Assembly (NCBI GenBank): GCA_947494675.1
Contig: CANLVP010000001.1
Coordinates: forward strand, 434,001-498,000
DNA: 64,000 bases
Direction: 5' to 3'
Source: an uncultured Paracoccaceae bacterium
Lineage (GTDB): Bacteria > Pseudomonadota > Alphaproteobacteria > Rhodobacterales > Rhodobacteraceae
Shown: one piece after another, positions 53,403-62,440 of the stretch
Layout of the letters: each line of letters begins with the position of its first letter
Position numbering within the stretch: position 1 is the stretch's first letter
The notes under the pieces: model-generated
The model's input: the letters and a program-made list of their open reading frames with translations, nothing else
The model's database searches: none
What the model was told of the DNA's origin: nothing
Program-made: the position numbers and the translations under genes

Positions 53403-56243
53403 TTATTGCAGGCGCGTCACTGTGCGTTCGATGACAAGTCGGTAAGGGCCGATCTGACGCCACTTGTCGCGAATGCGTTGTTCAAGCGTGTTCAGCCGGG
53501 CATGTGCGACATCGTTTCCTTCACCATTGGTGAAATACGAAATGCGCAAGATGCTGACCTCGGATGTCATCTGCGCCAGCAGCCCATCCAACCCGCGATC
53601 AAGTTCCGGCATTGGCGCGTGATCCGCAGCAAACGCAGCCGCCGTGATATCGATGTCGATCACACGGCTGATGGATGCCCCGAAATTCATTTCGGTCATG
53701 ATGCCGCTTGTCACACGCATCGTGCGTGGATTTTCGGTCGTCATCCGGTAGCCCGTTGGCAGCGAATTTGTGTCCAGCTTTAACGTAAAGTTCTCGCCGA
53801 TCGCACCGGGCAGCGCGGCGCAGGGCACGCTGTAGCGGCCAAATTCATCGGTTGTGATGATGGTGCCGTCAGTCGTCATCAGACGGACGCCAGGGATGCC
53901 CGGCTCGCCCCTTGGCCGCGCGGGCACTGTCAGCTTGCCGCCCAACTTGCCGCCCGCGTAAATGTCCTGATTGGTGATCTGGGCACGTTCATCCGGAAGC
54001 GGGTCCTGATAGCCATCCCGGTCCACGTCATCAAAGACCTTGCCGATGATGTCAGAGCAGTCAAAGATCGCCTCGGCCTGTCGCCGCACCGTTGCCGTTG
54101 CGGTTTCGGTCAGCGGTTCACCCGTCAGCCCGTCCAACAAATCAGCGGCGTTCGTCAGATCACCCAACCCCGCGCTCGACAAGACCCGCGCCTGAAGCGC
54201 AATCGTCAGGCTACCGTTTGCGGGAATGGTCAGACCGGTGACGGTAATCACCTGACCAGAGATCTGCGGCGTGACAGCCTCACCATCGACCGTGACTGAG
54301 TCCGGTGTATAGGCAAGCCCGGCAGGAAGCGTATCAACGATGGTGACGGGGCCAAAGGCTGACCCTTGCGGCGTCGTGGCCAAAATCTCGTAGCTGACAG
54401 TCTGGCCAATAATCACGGTACTATCACTGGCCGTCTTGACCAGTGAAAACCCGCGATCATCGACGTCGGCCAACACCGCCATATCCTGATCTTCGAAGAT
54501 TGGCGTCGTGTTGAAATCGAGATCTTCGATTGTGCCGATATCGTCGCCGGTATCAGGATCGGTAAAGACAATCACATAACCGTCGCCAATGGGAAAACCG
54601 TTGATCGTATAGGTGCCATCATCCGCCGTGATCGCAGTGCCCAGAACATTGCCGCCGGCATCATAAAGGGTCACGATATACCCGCCCAACGTGTCGTCTA
54701 CGTCAGCGTCAAAAACATCATCGCGGTCATTATCAAGAAACACGGTTCCCGAGATACTTGGCCAGCTCAGGCCGGTTTCCACGACCGACGGCGTGACCTC
54801 CAAAAGCGTGCCAATCGTTGGCGTCCCGGTCGCCGTCGCCTCGTTTCCGATTGCTGATCCCGGATCATCAGAGGCCGCAATGATATCAATGTCCGCTTGC
54901 GACAATATATATGTCGCCTCAAACTTTGCGCTTTCCCCACCGTCCAATGTGTCCACAAGGTTATCGCCATTGGTATCGGTGCTGATGAACCCGGCTTCTG
55001 TGACAATCGCAAAGCCCGACAAGGTGCCGGTGACTGCGGTGCCATCAATTGTGACGCCCGCCTCGACGGGAGTGACGTCTTCAATCGCAATCGTACCGGT
55101 GTTCGAGACGACAAATGTGTAGGTGATCGCATCGCCTGCAACGGTATAGCCCGCAGGAACCGACGCCGTTTTTTCGATTTCAAGCTGAGAATCGTCGTCA
55201 ATGATCGTGTATGTGGCCGTCCCGTCCGGGCCGCCAGTACACTGAATGTCGCCCGATTGCAGTGTGGTGCTGGTATTGCCGGTCGCAACGCTTTCCACGC
55301 TTACAAAGCTGATATCAATGATTTCGTCGGACTCGATCTCTGTGTCGTCGATGATTTCAATGGGCAAGGTGAACTGCGACGCAACGCTGATGCCATCGTA
55401 GGTCCCGGCCGGGATCGTGACCGTGACAGCGCCGCCCGAAGTGATGATATAGTCTTCGCCAAGGGTGGCCGTGGATGTCGCATCGATCTGAAAGGTGATC
55501 AGCGTGTCTTCATCCACAATGCCGGAGATCAACAGATACGGAATGCCATCGCCAACCCCTTCAACACCAGAGCCCGGTGTGCCGGTAAATTCCGCCAGCG
55601 CGATGGGTTGAATTGTGATGTCATCCAAGAAGTTGCCGAATGACCCTGCATTCAAGGATTCAAATCCGACCCGGTAATTGCCTGTCGCCCCGGTAAATAC
55701 GCCGCTATCGGACGTCTGAACCCAAACACCATCAGCATCTGTCGCAGGCTCGGGCAAGGTGGAGGTAGACAGGACCTGAACGGTCGTGTTCGTGGCATCT
55801 TTGACCGTATATTCAATCGATTGCGGATCGGTGCCGCCTGCACGTGCGCGGTGCCAGAACGACCATTCCAGAATCTCGTTTTCGACCAAACAAACGTCCT
55901 GATAAAGAAAGACCGGAACGCTGGGATTGAGCTCGACAAAGTAGTCACCTGCATGTGGCTCAACGACCGAAAAGGCGTCACTCCAATACTCAATAAAATT
56001 GTCTGACCCGTCTGACGTCGCAACAGAATTCCACCCGACAATATCATCTGGATCTGTCCGCGTGCTTTGAACACGTGGCGTATAACCCGCCTCAAAATCC
56101 TCAAAACCCTGGTTGATGATCGACCGCTGCTGCGCTGTTGCGGCGGACCCGCACATCAACAGAAGCAGGACAAGTATTGGTGCAAGGTATCGTAGTTTCT
56201 TTGTGTTGAGGGAAGCGGCAACACAGGCTGGCTCTGGTAACAT
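53403..56243 (-). CDS. Modular secreted surface protein (Calx-beta, DUF11, SdrD-B-like domains)
   Basis: A 946-residue protein with a signal peptide (LAPILVLLLLMCGSAATAQQ). A lectin/MAM-like N-terminal domain spans about 40-190 (VEPHAGDYFVELNPS). Then come a Calx-beta domain (205-345, TLITFQIDAT, FTLPIEIIDDTEIESDE), a DUF11 repeat (355-490, EKTASVPAGYTVAGDAITY), an SdrD-B-like domain (505-600, SGTVFLDNDRDDVFD), a second DUF11 (610-735) and a second SdrD-B-like domain (745-870, GKVFDDVDRDGYQDP). The C-terminal 65 residues are weakly OmpA-like. It is acidic and Asp/Thr-rich, as expected of a calcium-binding envelope protein. Confidence 0.75.
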   Translation of the reverse strand: MLPEPACVAASLNTKKLRYLAPILVLLLLMCGSAATAQQRSIINQGFEDFEAGYTPRVQSTRTDPDDIVGWNSVATSDGSDNFIEYWSDAFSVVEPHAGDYFVELNPSVPVFLYQDVCLVENEILEWSFWHRARAGGTDPQSIEYTVKDATNTTVQVLSTSTLPEPATDADGVWVQTSDSGVFTGATGNYRVGFESLNAGSFGNFLDDITIQPIALAEFTGTPGSGVEGVGDGIPYLLISGIVDEDTLITFQIDATSTATLGEDYIITSGGAVTVTIPAGTYDGISVASQFTLPIEIIDDTEIESDEIIDISFVSVESVATGNTSTTLQSGDIQCTGGPDGTATYTIIDDDSQLEIEKTASVPAGYTVAGDAITYTFVVSNTGTIAIEDVTPVEAGVTIDGTAVTGTLSGFAIVTEAGFISTDTNGDNLVDTLDGGESAKFEATYILSQADIDIIAASDDPGSAIGNEATATGTPTIGTLLEVTPSVVETGLSWPSISGTVFLDNDRDDVFDADVDDTLGGYIVTLYDAGGNVLGTAITADDGTYTINGFPIGDGYVIVFTDPDTGDDIGTIEDLDFNTTPIFEDQDMAVLADVDDRGFSLVKTASDSTVIIGQTVSYEILATTPQGSAFGPVTIVDTLPAGLAYTPDSVTVDGEAVTPQISGQVITVTGLTIPANGSLTIALQARVLSSAGLGDLTNAADLLDGLTGEPLTETATATVRRQAEAIFDCSDIIGKVFDDVDRDGYQDPLPDERAQITNQDIYAGGKLGGKLTVPARPRGEPGIPGVRLMTTDGTIITTDEFGRYSVPCAALPGAIGENFTLKLDTNSLPTGYRMTTENPRTMRVTSGIMTEMNFGASISRVIDIDITAAAFAADHAPMPELDRGLDGLLAQMTSEVSILRISYFTNGEGNDVAHARLNTLEQRIRDKWRQIGPYRLVIERTVTRLQ

Positions 56244-56727
56244 TTTTCTATCTCACGACGTAACTGACAAACATTTTGGCTGAGCGGCGGCGGACGTGGA
56301 CAAGCCGCAGCCAGCTTGGCTATCCGGCATTTCGAGGTGGTCGAATCGAAGCGCCAATCGCTTGCACAAAAGCGATTGGGGGCTGTCGGAGATAGGGGGA
56401 ATTAATCAAGGTTAACAGCAGATTACCGTTTCGGCGGAATGGCGCCCAAACCCGGAGAGAGCGCCTCAATTCATAGCGAATTGATTAGTTTTGGGTCGCT
56501 TCAAACATGCCGAACCAGACTTCGAAGGTATCCGCACAAACAACACGCCGTCAGGGAACACAGCAAAGCCATTCGACTAAACAGAAACGCGCCCGCGCCC
56601 AACGGAAGAAACCTCTGTCCCCTCACCAAAGCCACTTTCCCCAAAAAGCAGCGAAGCAATATCGACATTCGCCACCCCCGCCCATTAGGGTTCGCCAAGA
56701 TACAGACATTGCAATTGGGGGGATCGA
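56244..56727. other. Divergent regulatory region with two inverted repeats
   Basis: 484 bp between the surface operon (minus strand) and the SDR gene (plus strand). It holds a perfect 10-bp stem CCAATCGCTT/AAGCGATTGG (56354-56363 with 56370-56379, loop GCACAA) and a TCAATTC-N5-GAATTGA palindrome at 56466-56484. The open frames across it have no ribosome binding sites and no family signal. Confidence 0.5.
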
Positions 56728-57474
56728 ATGTCGGGACAACGGCTCAAAGGAAAACGGGTGCTCGTGACGGCTGCGGCCCAAGGGATTGGCCGCGCCAGCG
56801 CCTTGGCGATGGTTGCCGAAGGCGCGCAGGTTTTTGCCACGGACGTCAACGCTGAGGCGCTAGCCGGCATCGACGGGGCCGAGACCTTTGTGCTGGATGT
56901 GCGCGACGATGCCAGTGTGACCGCCGGGGTCGAACGCGCCGCACCTGACGTGCTCTTCAACTGCGCGGGCTTTGTGCACCACGGCTCAGTCCTCGATGTC
57001 ACCGACGCCGAATGGGACTTTGCCTTTGACCTCAACGTCCGCAGCATGCTGCGCACCGTCCGCGCGACGCTGCCCGGCATGATCGCGCGCGGTGGCGGGT
57101 CGATCATCAACATGTCGTCCGCGGCCTCCAGCGTCATCGGCGCACCAAACCGCTTTGCCTATGGCACCACCAAGGCTGCCGTGATCGGCATGACCAAATC
57201 CATCGCGGTGGACTTCATCGACAAGGGCATCCGCTGCAACTGCATCTGCCCCGGCACCGTCGAATCCCCAAGCTGGCATGATCGCGTGGAAAAGCTCGGC
57301 GAAACCTTGGGCAGCAAGGACAAAGCGCTGGAACAATTCGTCTCGCGCCAACCCATGGGCCGCGTCGCATCCGCCGATGAAATCGCCGCCCTCGTGGTCT
57401 ATCTGGCCAGCGACGAAAGCGGCTTTACCACCGGCCACCCCCATGTGATCGACGGCGGCTGGTCCGGCCAGTAA
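56728..57474 (+). CDS. SDR dehydrogenase, 2-keto-3-deoxy-L-fuconate dehydrogenase-like
   Basis: A 248-residue short-chain dehydrogenase with VLVTAAAQGIGRASALAMVAEG (cofactor loop with TAAAQGIG, typical of the fuconate branch), NCAGFVHHGS, NMSSAASS and YGTTKAA (Tyr/Lys). FTTGHPHVIDGGWSGQ closes the protein. Its partner downstream is an FAH-family hydrolase. This pair oxidises 2-keto-3-deoxy-L-fuconate and cleaves the product in the non-phosphorylated L-fucose route. The sugar could differ, as earlier enzymes of the route are not in this window. Confidence 0.75.
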   Translation: MSGQRLKGKRVLVTAAAQGIGRASALAMVAEGAQVFATDVNAEALAGIDGAETFVLDVRDDASVTAGVERAAPDVLFNCAGFVHHGSVLDVTDAEWDFAFDLNVRSMLRTVRATLPGMIARGGGSIINMSSAASSVIGAPNRFAYGTTKAAVIGMTKSIAVDFIDKGIRCNCICPGTVESPSWHDRVEKLGETLGSKDKALEQFVSRQPMGRVASADEIAALVVYLASDESGFTTGHPHVIDGGWSGQ

Positions 57475-57521
57475 CTGCCATCCCAACCCAATAATATGAC
57501 ACGAAAACAAAGGAATACCCG

Positions 57522-58367
57522 ATGAAACTTGTCCGCTACGGAGAGATGGGAAAAGAGAAACCCGGCCTGATGGATGGCGACACATTGCGCGACCTGTCAG
57601 CCCATGTGGACGACATCGCAGGCGGCACGCTGGACGACGCAACACTCGACCGTTTGCGCGCCATTGACCCGGCCACCCTGCCTGCGGTCGACGGCGCGCC
57701 GCGCATCGGCGCCTGCGTCGGCAACATCGGCAAATTCCTCTGCATCGGTCTGAACTATTCTGACCATGCCGCCGAAACTGGTGCTGCAATCCCCGAACAT
57801 CCGATCCTCTTCTTCAAAGCCAATTCCGCCATCGTCGGCCCCAATGACGACGTGGTCATGCCCCGCGGCTCCACCCATACCGATTGGGAGGTTGAGCTGG
57901 GCGTTGTCATCGGCAAGACCGCCAAATACGTCAGCCAGGTCGACGCGCTGAACTATGTGGCGGGCTATTGTGTTGTGAATGACGTCAGCGAACGCCACTT
58001 CCAGACCCAGCTCACCGGCCAATGGACCAAGGGCAAATCCTGCGACACATTCGGCCCCACCGGCCCGTGGCTGGTGACCCGGGACGAGGTGCCAAACCCG
58101 CAAGATCTGGCCATGTCGCTCGATGTGAACGGCAAGCGGATGCAGACCGGCAATACCAACACGATGATCTTCACCGTGGCCGAAATCATCGAACATCTCA
58201 GCGGGTTGATGACCCTGCACCCCGGCGATGTGATCAGCACCGGCACCCCGCCCGGCGTTGGCATGGGGATGAAGCCAGAGCCTGTGTATCTCAACGTCGG
58301 TGACGTGATGGAGGTTCACATCGCAGGCCTTGGCACACAGCGCCAGACGGTCGGCCAAGACGCCTAA
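57522..58367 (+). CDS. Fumarylacetoacetate hydrolase family protein (2,4-diketo-3-deoxy-fuconate hydrolase-like)
   Basis: A 281-residue FAH-fold enzyme: KFLCIGLNYSDHAAETGAAIPEHPILFFKANSAIVGPNDDV, STHTDWEVELGVVIGK with metal-binding Glu residues, YVAGYCVVNDVSERHFQ, FGPTGPWLVTRDE and LHPGDVISTGTPPGVGMGM. Catalyses C-C hydrolysis of diketo acids using a divalent metal. AAGGAAT precedes the ATG. Paired with the SDR 47 bp upstream. Confidence 0.82.
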   Translation: MKLVRYGEMGKEKPGLMDGDTLRDLSAHVDDIAGGTLDDATLDRLRAIDPATLPAVDGAPRIGACVGNIGKFLCIGLNYSDHAAETGAAIPEHPILFFKANSAIVGPNDDVVMPRGSTHTDWEVELGVVIGKTAKYVSQVDALNYVAGYCVVNDVSERHFQTQLTGQWTKGKSCDTFGPTGPWLVTRDEVPNPQDLAMSLDVNGKRMQTGNTNTMIFTVAEIIEHLSGLMTLHPGDVISTGTPPGVGMGMKPEPVYLNVGDVMEVHIAGLGTQRQTVGQDA

Positions 58368-58375
58368 ACCTATGG

Positions 58376-58399
58376 GGCGCGACCGACCACGGTCGCGCC
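58376..58399. terminator. Terminator hairpin between convergent genes
   Basis: Perfect 10-bp stem GGCGCGACCG/CGGTCGCGCC with loop ACCA, touching the stop codon of the convergent lactonase-like gene. Confidence 0.6.
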
Positions 58400-59178
58400 T
58401 ATGTCGGCCCCTGATCCAGCCGCGTGATATGGGGGGCCACACCTTGCGGGAACAATGTCCGCACCAGCGGATCATGCCCCGGCACAATCAGTTTGGGATC
58501 GCTCGCCAACTGGTGAAGCGTCTCAAACCCGTCCAGCATATTTTGCAGATCCACGACGATGGGAAACGGCTTGCGCGCCTGAAAATTCTCATAGTAATGC
58601 GCCGCGTCCGACGCCAGCACCAGCCAGCCCGCCGCCGTGCGCACCCGCACCGCCTGCAAGCCACGCGAATGACCTCCGATGCAATGCACCGTGACCCCAT
58701 CCGCAATCTCACTGTCGCCATCGTGGAACGTCAGCTTCCCGTGATAAAGCCTTGTCACCGCTTCACAAACATGGCCTGCCGTGAAAGGCATCCGCAGCGT
58801 GTCATGGCACATGCAGGGGCCCGTGGCATAGGCCATCTCGGCCGATTGCAGATGCAAATGCGCATTGGGAAACAGGTGCAAACCGCCCGCATGATCGTAA
58901 TGCAGATGCGTGACAATCAGCGTGTCGATCTTGTCGGGCGTGATCCCCAAAGGGGCCAGCGCCTCCCCCGGCTCCATCCGAATGGGCCGCCCTCGTGCGC
59001 CTGCTTCCGGACCGTCATACCCGCTGTCCACAAGTATCGTGTGATCCCCTGACCGCAGCACCCACATGAAATAGTCCATGGCATGGGGCGCGTCGTGATT
59101 GTCATCAAAGATAAAGCTATCGGCCCGCGTCCGCGCATTCCGATCCGCGTATTTAACGGCGTGAACCTCCCAGATCAT
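58399..59178 (-). CDS. Metallo-beta-lactamase-fold hydrolase, N-acyl homoserine lactonase family
   Basis: A 259-residue protein with the two-metal motif THLHYDHAGG (about residue 92), the later ligands GGHSRGLQ, LASDAAHYY and VPGHDP, as in AiiA/AttM-type lactonases. It may open N-acyl homoserine lactones or, in this sugar-acid setting, a sugar lactone. It starts in an ATGA overlap with the ABM-domain gene. Confidence 0.78.
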   Translation of the reverse strand: MIWEVHAVKYADRNARTRADSFIFDDNHDAPHAMDYFMWVLRSGDHTILVDSGYDGPEAGARGRPIRMEPGEALAPLGITPDKIDTLIVTHLHYDHAGGLHLFPNAHLHLQSAEMAYATGPCMCHDTLRMPFTAGHVCEAVTRLYHGKLTFHDGDSEIADGVTVHCIGGHSRGLQAVRVRTAAGWLVLASDAAHYYENFQARKPFPIVVDLQNMLDGFETLHQLASDPKLIVPGHDPLVRTLFPQGVAPHITRLDQGPT

Positions 59179-59468
59179 GACTGGACCTGCGCATAGGTCT
59201 TGATCTCCTTTTCGGCGATCATTGGGGCCACGGCGGCGTCAAACGTCTTGAAATGGGCAGAGGCCAAATGCGCCTGAAACGCCCCGGAATCCGCGTAAAC
59301 TTCATACAGAAACACCTCCTCAGGCCGCTCCGGATCGGTGGCGATATCAAACTGATGGCACCCCGGTTCTATCGCCAGCGATGTCGCTGCGTTCTGAACC
59401 ATCAACGGCATGAACTCCGCCAAATTTTCGGGTTTGATCTGGAATGTCACAACGACTGCAAAGCTCAT
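59175..59468 (-). CDS. Antibiotic-biosynthesis-monooxygenase (ABM) domain protein
   Basis: A 97-residue dimeric alpha-beta barrel protein: FAVVVTFQIKPENLAEFMPLMVQNAATSLAIEPGCHQFDIATDPERPEEVFLYEVYADSGAFQAHLAS is the standard ABM/YgiN pattern. Such proteins are cofactor-free quinol monooxygenases or have roles in sugar-acid operons. GGAGGCCTGA precedes the ATG. Co-transcribed with the lactonase-like gene. Confidence 0.82.
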   Translation of the reverse strand: MSFAVVVTFQIKPENLAEFMPLMVQNAATSLAIEPGCHQFDIATDPERPEEVFLYEVYADSGAFQAHLASAHFKTFDAAVAPMIAEKEIKTYAQVQS

Positions 59469-59606
59469 TCAGGCCTCCGATTCAGCCGCAATTTCCACGT
59501 CTCATGGCACCAATTTAGCTGAGGATCAGCGCCACGCCTGTCTTGCTCAGGATGCTAGCACGCAGGTCTCATACGAGGGCAAAACTTTTTGTCAGCTAGG
59601 AATAGC

Positions 59607-59645
59607 ATACATCCCCGAACTAATGTATACGTTAATAGATACATT
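59607..59645. promoter_or_regulatory. Three-site operator array upstream of the dehydrogenase operon
   Basis: ATACAT at 59607, ATGTAT at 59623 and ATACAT at 59639 are exactly 16 bp apart in alternating orientation; the last two sit in AATGTAT-N10-ATACATT. The array lies between the divergent ABM gene and the plus-strand operon that ends with a GntR regulator, its likely ligand. Confidence 0.55.
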
Positions 59646-59673
59646 AAAAAATGGCAAAACGAATTGGGTTGAT

Positions 59674-60756
59674 ATGAAACAAAGCTTTGAGATTGCGGTG
59701 TTTGACGGCGACGGCATCGGCCCCGAAATCATGGGCCCCACTTGTGACATCTTGCAGCATTTGGCCTCTGCGTCGAATGCTTATGAGTTGCGCTTCACAC
59801 CAGCCCCAGCCGGTGCCGCGCACTACGCCGAAACTGGTGAATCCCTGCCCGCCACCTCGATGGAGATCGCGCGAAACGCTGATGCGATCCTTTTGTCTGC
59901 CATGGGCCTGCCCACTGTCCGCTATCCCGACGGCACCGAAATTTCGCCGCAGATTGAGCTGCGCAAAGCACTCACCCTTTTTGCCGGTGTCCGCCCCGTC
60001 ACCATTCAACCCGGCCAGCCCACGCCCTTGAACATGCCCCCCGGCAAGTCCGTTGATTTTGTCCTGATCCGCGAAAGCACCGAAGGGCTGTTCTACACCC
60101 AAGGCCGTGGTGAGGTCACCAAGGACGAAGCGCGCGAAACGCTCCGCATCACCCGCGACATCTCCGAAAAGCTGTTCCAATTTGCCTTCAACCTTGCCCA
60201 TGATCGCAAGGCTCATGGCCGTGGCCCGGGTCGTGTCACTTGCGTTGATAAGGCCAACGTCTTCCGCGCCTTCGCCTTCTTCCGCGAGATTTTCGATGTC
60301 GAAGCCGCCAAGCACCCCGACCTGATCGCCGATCACGCCTATGTTGACGCCACCGCCCTCTGGATGGTGACGAAACCGTGGGATTTTGACGTGCTGGTGA
60401 CTGAGAACATGTTCGGTGACATCCTCTCAGACCTCGGTGCCGGGCTGATGGGCGGGCTGGGCCTCGCGCCTTCTGCCGATATCGGGCTGGACAACGCGGT
60501 CTTTCAACCCTGCCACGGCTCTGCCCCCGACATCGCAGGGCAAGGCGTCGCGAACCCGCTGGCGATGATCCTCTCAGCGGCAATGATGCTGGAATGGCTG
60601 GGTCTGCGCCACGACAACCCCGCCATGACCCGCGACGGTATGCGCCTGCGCAAGGGCGTGGGCGACGTTGTTGCATCGGGCCAAATGCTCACCCGCGACC
60701 TTGGCGGCACCGCTGGCACCGCACAGGCCGCCCAAGCCGTGATCGACGCGCTATGA
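59674..60756 (+). CDS. Isocitrate/isopropylmalate-dehydrogenase family protein (tartrate-dehydrogenase-like)
   Basis: A 360-residue beta-decarboxylating dehydrogenase. The start [20 protein letters not shown] at 59674 gives the normal family length; the frame is open far upstream but that part is spurious. [38 protein letters not shown], and [25 protein letters not shown] (metal-binding Asp residues) are all present. [15 protein letters not shown] binds NAD. Likely substrate is a malate- or tartrate-like hydroxy acid; which one is unknown. Confidence 0.82.
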   Translation: MKQSFEIAVFDGDGIGPEIMGPTCDILQHLASASNAYELRFTPAPAGAAHYAETGESLPATSMEIARNADAILLSAMGLPTVRYPDGTEISPQIELRKALTLFAGVRPVTIQPGQPTPLNMPPGKSVDFVLIRESTEGLFYTQGRGEVTKDEARETLRITRDISEKLFQFAFNLAHDRKAHGRGPGRVTCVDKANVFRAFAFFREIFDVEAAKHPDLIADHAYVDATALWMVTKPWDFDVLVTENMFGDILSDLGAGLMGGLGLAPSADIGLDNAVFQPCHGSAPDIAGQGVANPLAMILSAAMMLEWLGLRHDNPAMTRDGMRLRKGVGDVVASGQMLTRDLGGTAGTAQAAQAVIDAL

Positions 60757-61772
60757 CCCTGCGTGTCGCCTGCATCGGGGCCGGATATTTCAGCCAGTTC
60801 CACTACGACGCCTGGGCCCGCATCCCCCGTGCCACCCTTGTCGGGTCCTGCGACACCGACATCGCAAAAGCGCAAGCCACCGGCCTGCCCGCCTATGATG
60901 ATCTGGCTGTGATGTTGGAGAAAGCCAAACCCGATCTCTTGGACATCATCCTGCCCCCCACGGCCCACGCCGCCACAATCCGCACCGCACTTGCCGCAGG
61001 CCTCAAACTGATCATCTGCCAAAAGCCCTTTTGCCGCGACCTCAACGAAGCCAAAGCAATCACGGCAGAGGCCAAGGCCGCCTCTGCCCGCCTCATCGTG
61101 CACGAAAACTTCCGCTTCCAACCCTGGTATCGCGCCATCAAAAAGGCCCTCGACAACGACCTCCTTGGCGAGGTTATGCAAGCCACCTTCCGCCTGCGTC
61201 CCGGCGACGGCCAAGGCCCCCGCGCCTACCTCGACCGCCAACCCTATTTCCAAGGGATGGAGCGTTTCCTGATCCACGAAACCGGCGTCCACTGGGTCGA
61301 CACCTTCCGCTATCTGCTGGGCGATCCCACCGCCGTCTACGCCGACCTGCGCCAACTCAATCCGGCCATCGCGGGTGAGGATGCGGGCCACGTAATCTTC
61401 ACCCACCCCGGCGGCGTCCGCGCGCTTTTCGATGGCAACCGCCACCTTGACCACGCCGCCGACAACCACCGCCGCACCATGGGTGAGGCGCTGATCGAGG
61501 GCACCAAAGGCACCCTGACCCTGCACGGCGATGGCGCGGTCCACCACCGCATCCATGGCAGCCAAACGGGCACCGTGCTCCTGCCGCCCGACACCACAAG
61601 CACCTTCGGCGGCGACTGCGTCTACGCGCTCCAACGCCATGTGGTCGACGCCCATTTCGACGGGTCCCCCTTGGAAAACGAGGCGCAAGACTACCTCTCC
61701 GTCATCGCCATCGAAGAGGCGATTTACAACTCAGCGGCCACCGGCAAACGCATCACCCTGGACGCACCATGA
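60753..61772 (+). CDS. Gfo/Idh/MocA-family oxidoreductase
   Basis: A 339-residue NAD(P)-dependent sugar or cyclitol oxidoreductase. N-terminal Rossmann motif CIGAGYFSQFHYDAW, the lysine motif ICQKPFCRDLNEA (EKP-type) and HENFRFQPWYRAIKKAL, then the C-terminal alpha/beta domain with HETGVHWVDTFRYLLG. The start at 60753 overlaps the previous stop by 4 bp. Substrate unknown; likely the same sugar-acid pathway. Confidence 0.85.
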   Translation: MTLRVACIGAGYFSQFHYDAWARIPRATLVGSCDTDIAKAQATGLPAYDDLAVMLEKAKPDLLDIILPPTAHAATIRTALAAGLKLIICQKPFCRDLNEAKAITAEAKAASARLIVHENFRFQPWYRAIKKALDNDLLGEVMQATFRLRPGDGQGPRAYLDRQPYFQGMERFLIHETGVHWVDTFRYLLGDPTAVYADLRQLNPAIAGEDAGHVIFTHPGGVRALFDGNRHLDHAADNHRRTMGEALIEGTKGTLTLHGDGAVHHRIHGSQTGTVLLPPDTTSTFGGDCVYALQRHVVDAHFDGSPLENEAQDYLSVIAIEEAIYNSAATGKRITLDAP

Positions 61773-62440
61773 CCACTCCCAAAGCCATCCCGCACACCCA
61801 ACGCGCCTTGGAAGAGCTGCGCGCGCTGATCTTTTCCGGCGCACTCCCCCCCGGTTCCGACCACCTCGAAACCGAACTCGCCGCCCGCCTTGATATGTCC
61901 CGCACGCCCGTGCGCGAAGCCGCATTAATCCTGTCATCCCAAGGACTTCTGGAACTGCGCCCGCGCAAAGGCGTCCGCATCCTGCCGATCTCCGCCACCG
62001 ATATGCGCGAAATCTACGACGTCCTGACAGAGCTTGAGAGCCTCGCCGCCGAGCGCGCCGCCGAGGCCCAGCATCCCCACTCTGCCTTGGCCACACTGAC
62101 CACCGCGACCGAAGACATGGAAAATGCGCTCACCGCAGATGATCGACTGGCATGGGCCAAGGCAGACGATGATTTTCACCGCGAACTTGTGCATCTGGGC
62201 GGCAACGCCCGCGTTGCCCATATCGTCGCCATGATGTCCGATCAGGTGCGCCGCGCCCGCGCCGTGACGCTGTTCATCCGCCCAACGCCAAGCCAATCAA
62301 ACGCCGACCACCGTGGCGTGCTCAACGCCATCCGTGACGGTGATGCACAGGCCGCGCGCCGCATCCACCGCGCGCACCGGCAACAAGCCCGCGACATGAT
62401 CGTCGGGCTTTTGGAGCAGCATCACCTGCACATGGTTTAG
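61769..62440 (+). CDS. GntR-family regulator (FadR/FCD type)
   Basis: A 223-residue regulator: winged helix ALEELRALIFSGALPPGSDHLETELAARLDMSRTPVREAALILSSQGLLELRPRKGVRI and an FCD ligand domain with DDDFHRELVHLGGNARVA and HRGVLNAIRDGDAQAARRIHRAHRQ (His/Asp metal site). Starts in an ATGA overlap with the oxidoreductase gene. It probably represses its own operon through the 16-bp-spaced sites at 59607-59645. Confidence 0.88.
   Translation: MTTPKAIPHTQRALEELRALIFSGALPPGSDHLETELAARLDMSRTPVREAALILSSQGLLELRPRKGVRILPISATDMREIYDVLTELESLAAERAAEAQHPHSALATLTTATEDMENALTADDRLAWAKADDDFHRELVHLGGNARVAHIVAMMSDQVRRARAVTLFIRPTPSQSNADHRGVLNAIRDGDAQAARRIHRAHRQQARDMIVGLLEQHHLHMV

Noticed and set aside
58399-59178. 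Quorum-quenching system based on the lactonase-like gene
   Set aside because: No luxI/luxR-type gene is nearby and the setting is sugar-acid catabolism, so an acyl-homoserine-lactone role is not supported.
60504-61688. 394-codon minus-strand open frame over the Gfo/Idh/MocA gene
   Set aside because: Antisense to two confident genes; Gly/Ala/Val-rich without motifs.
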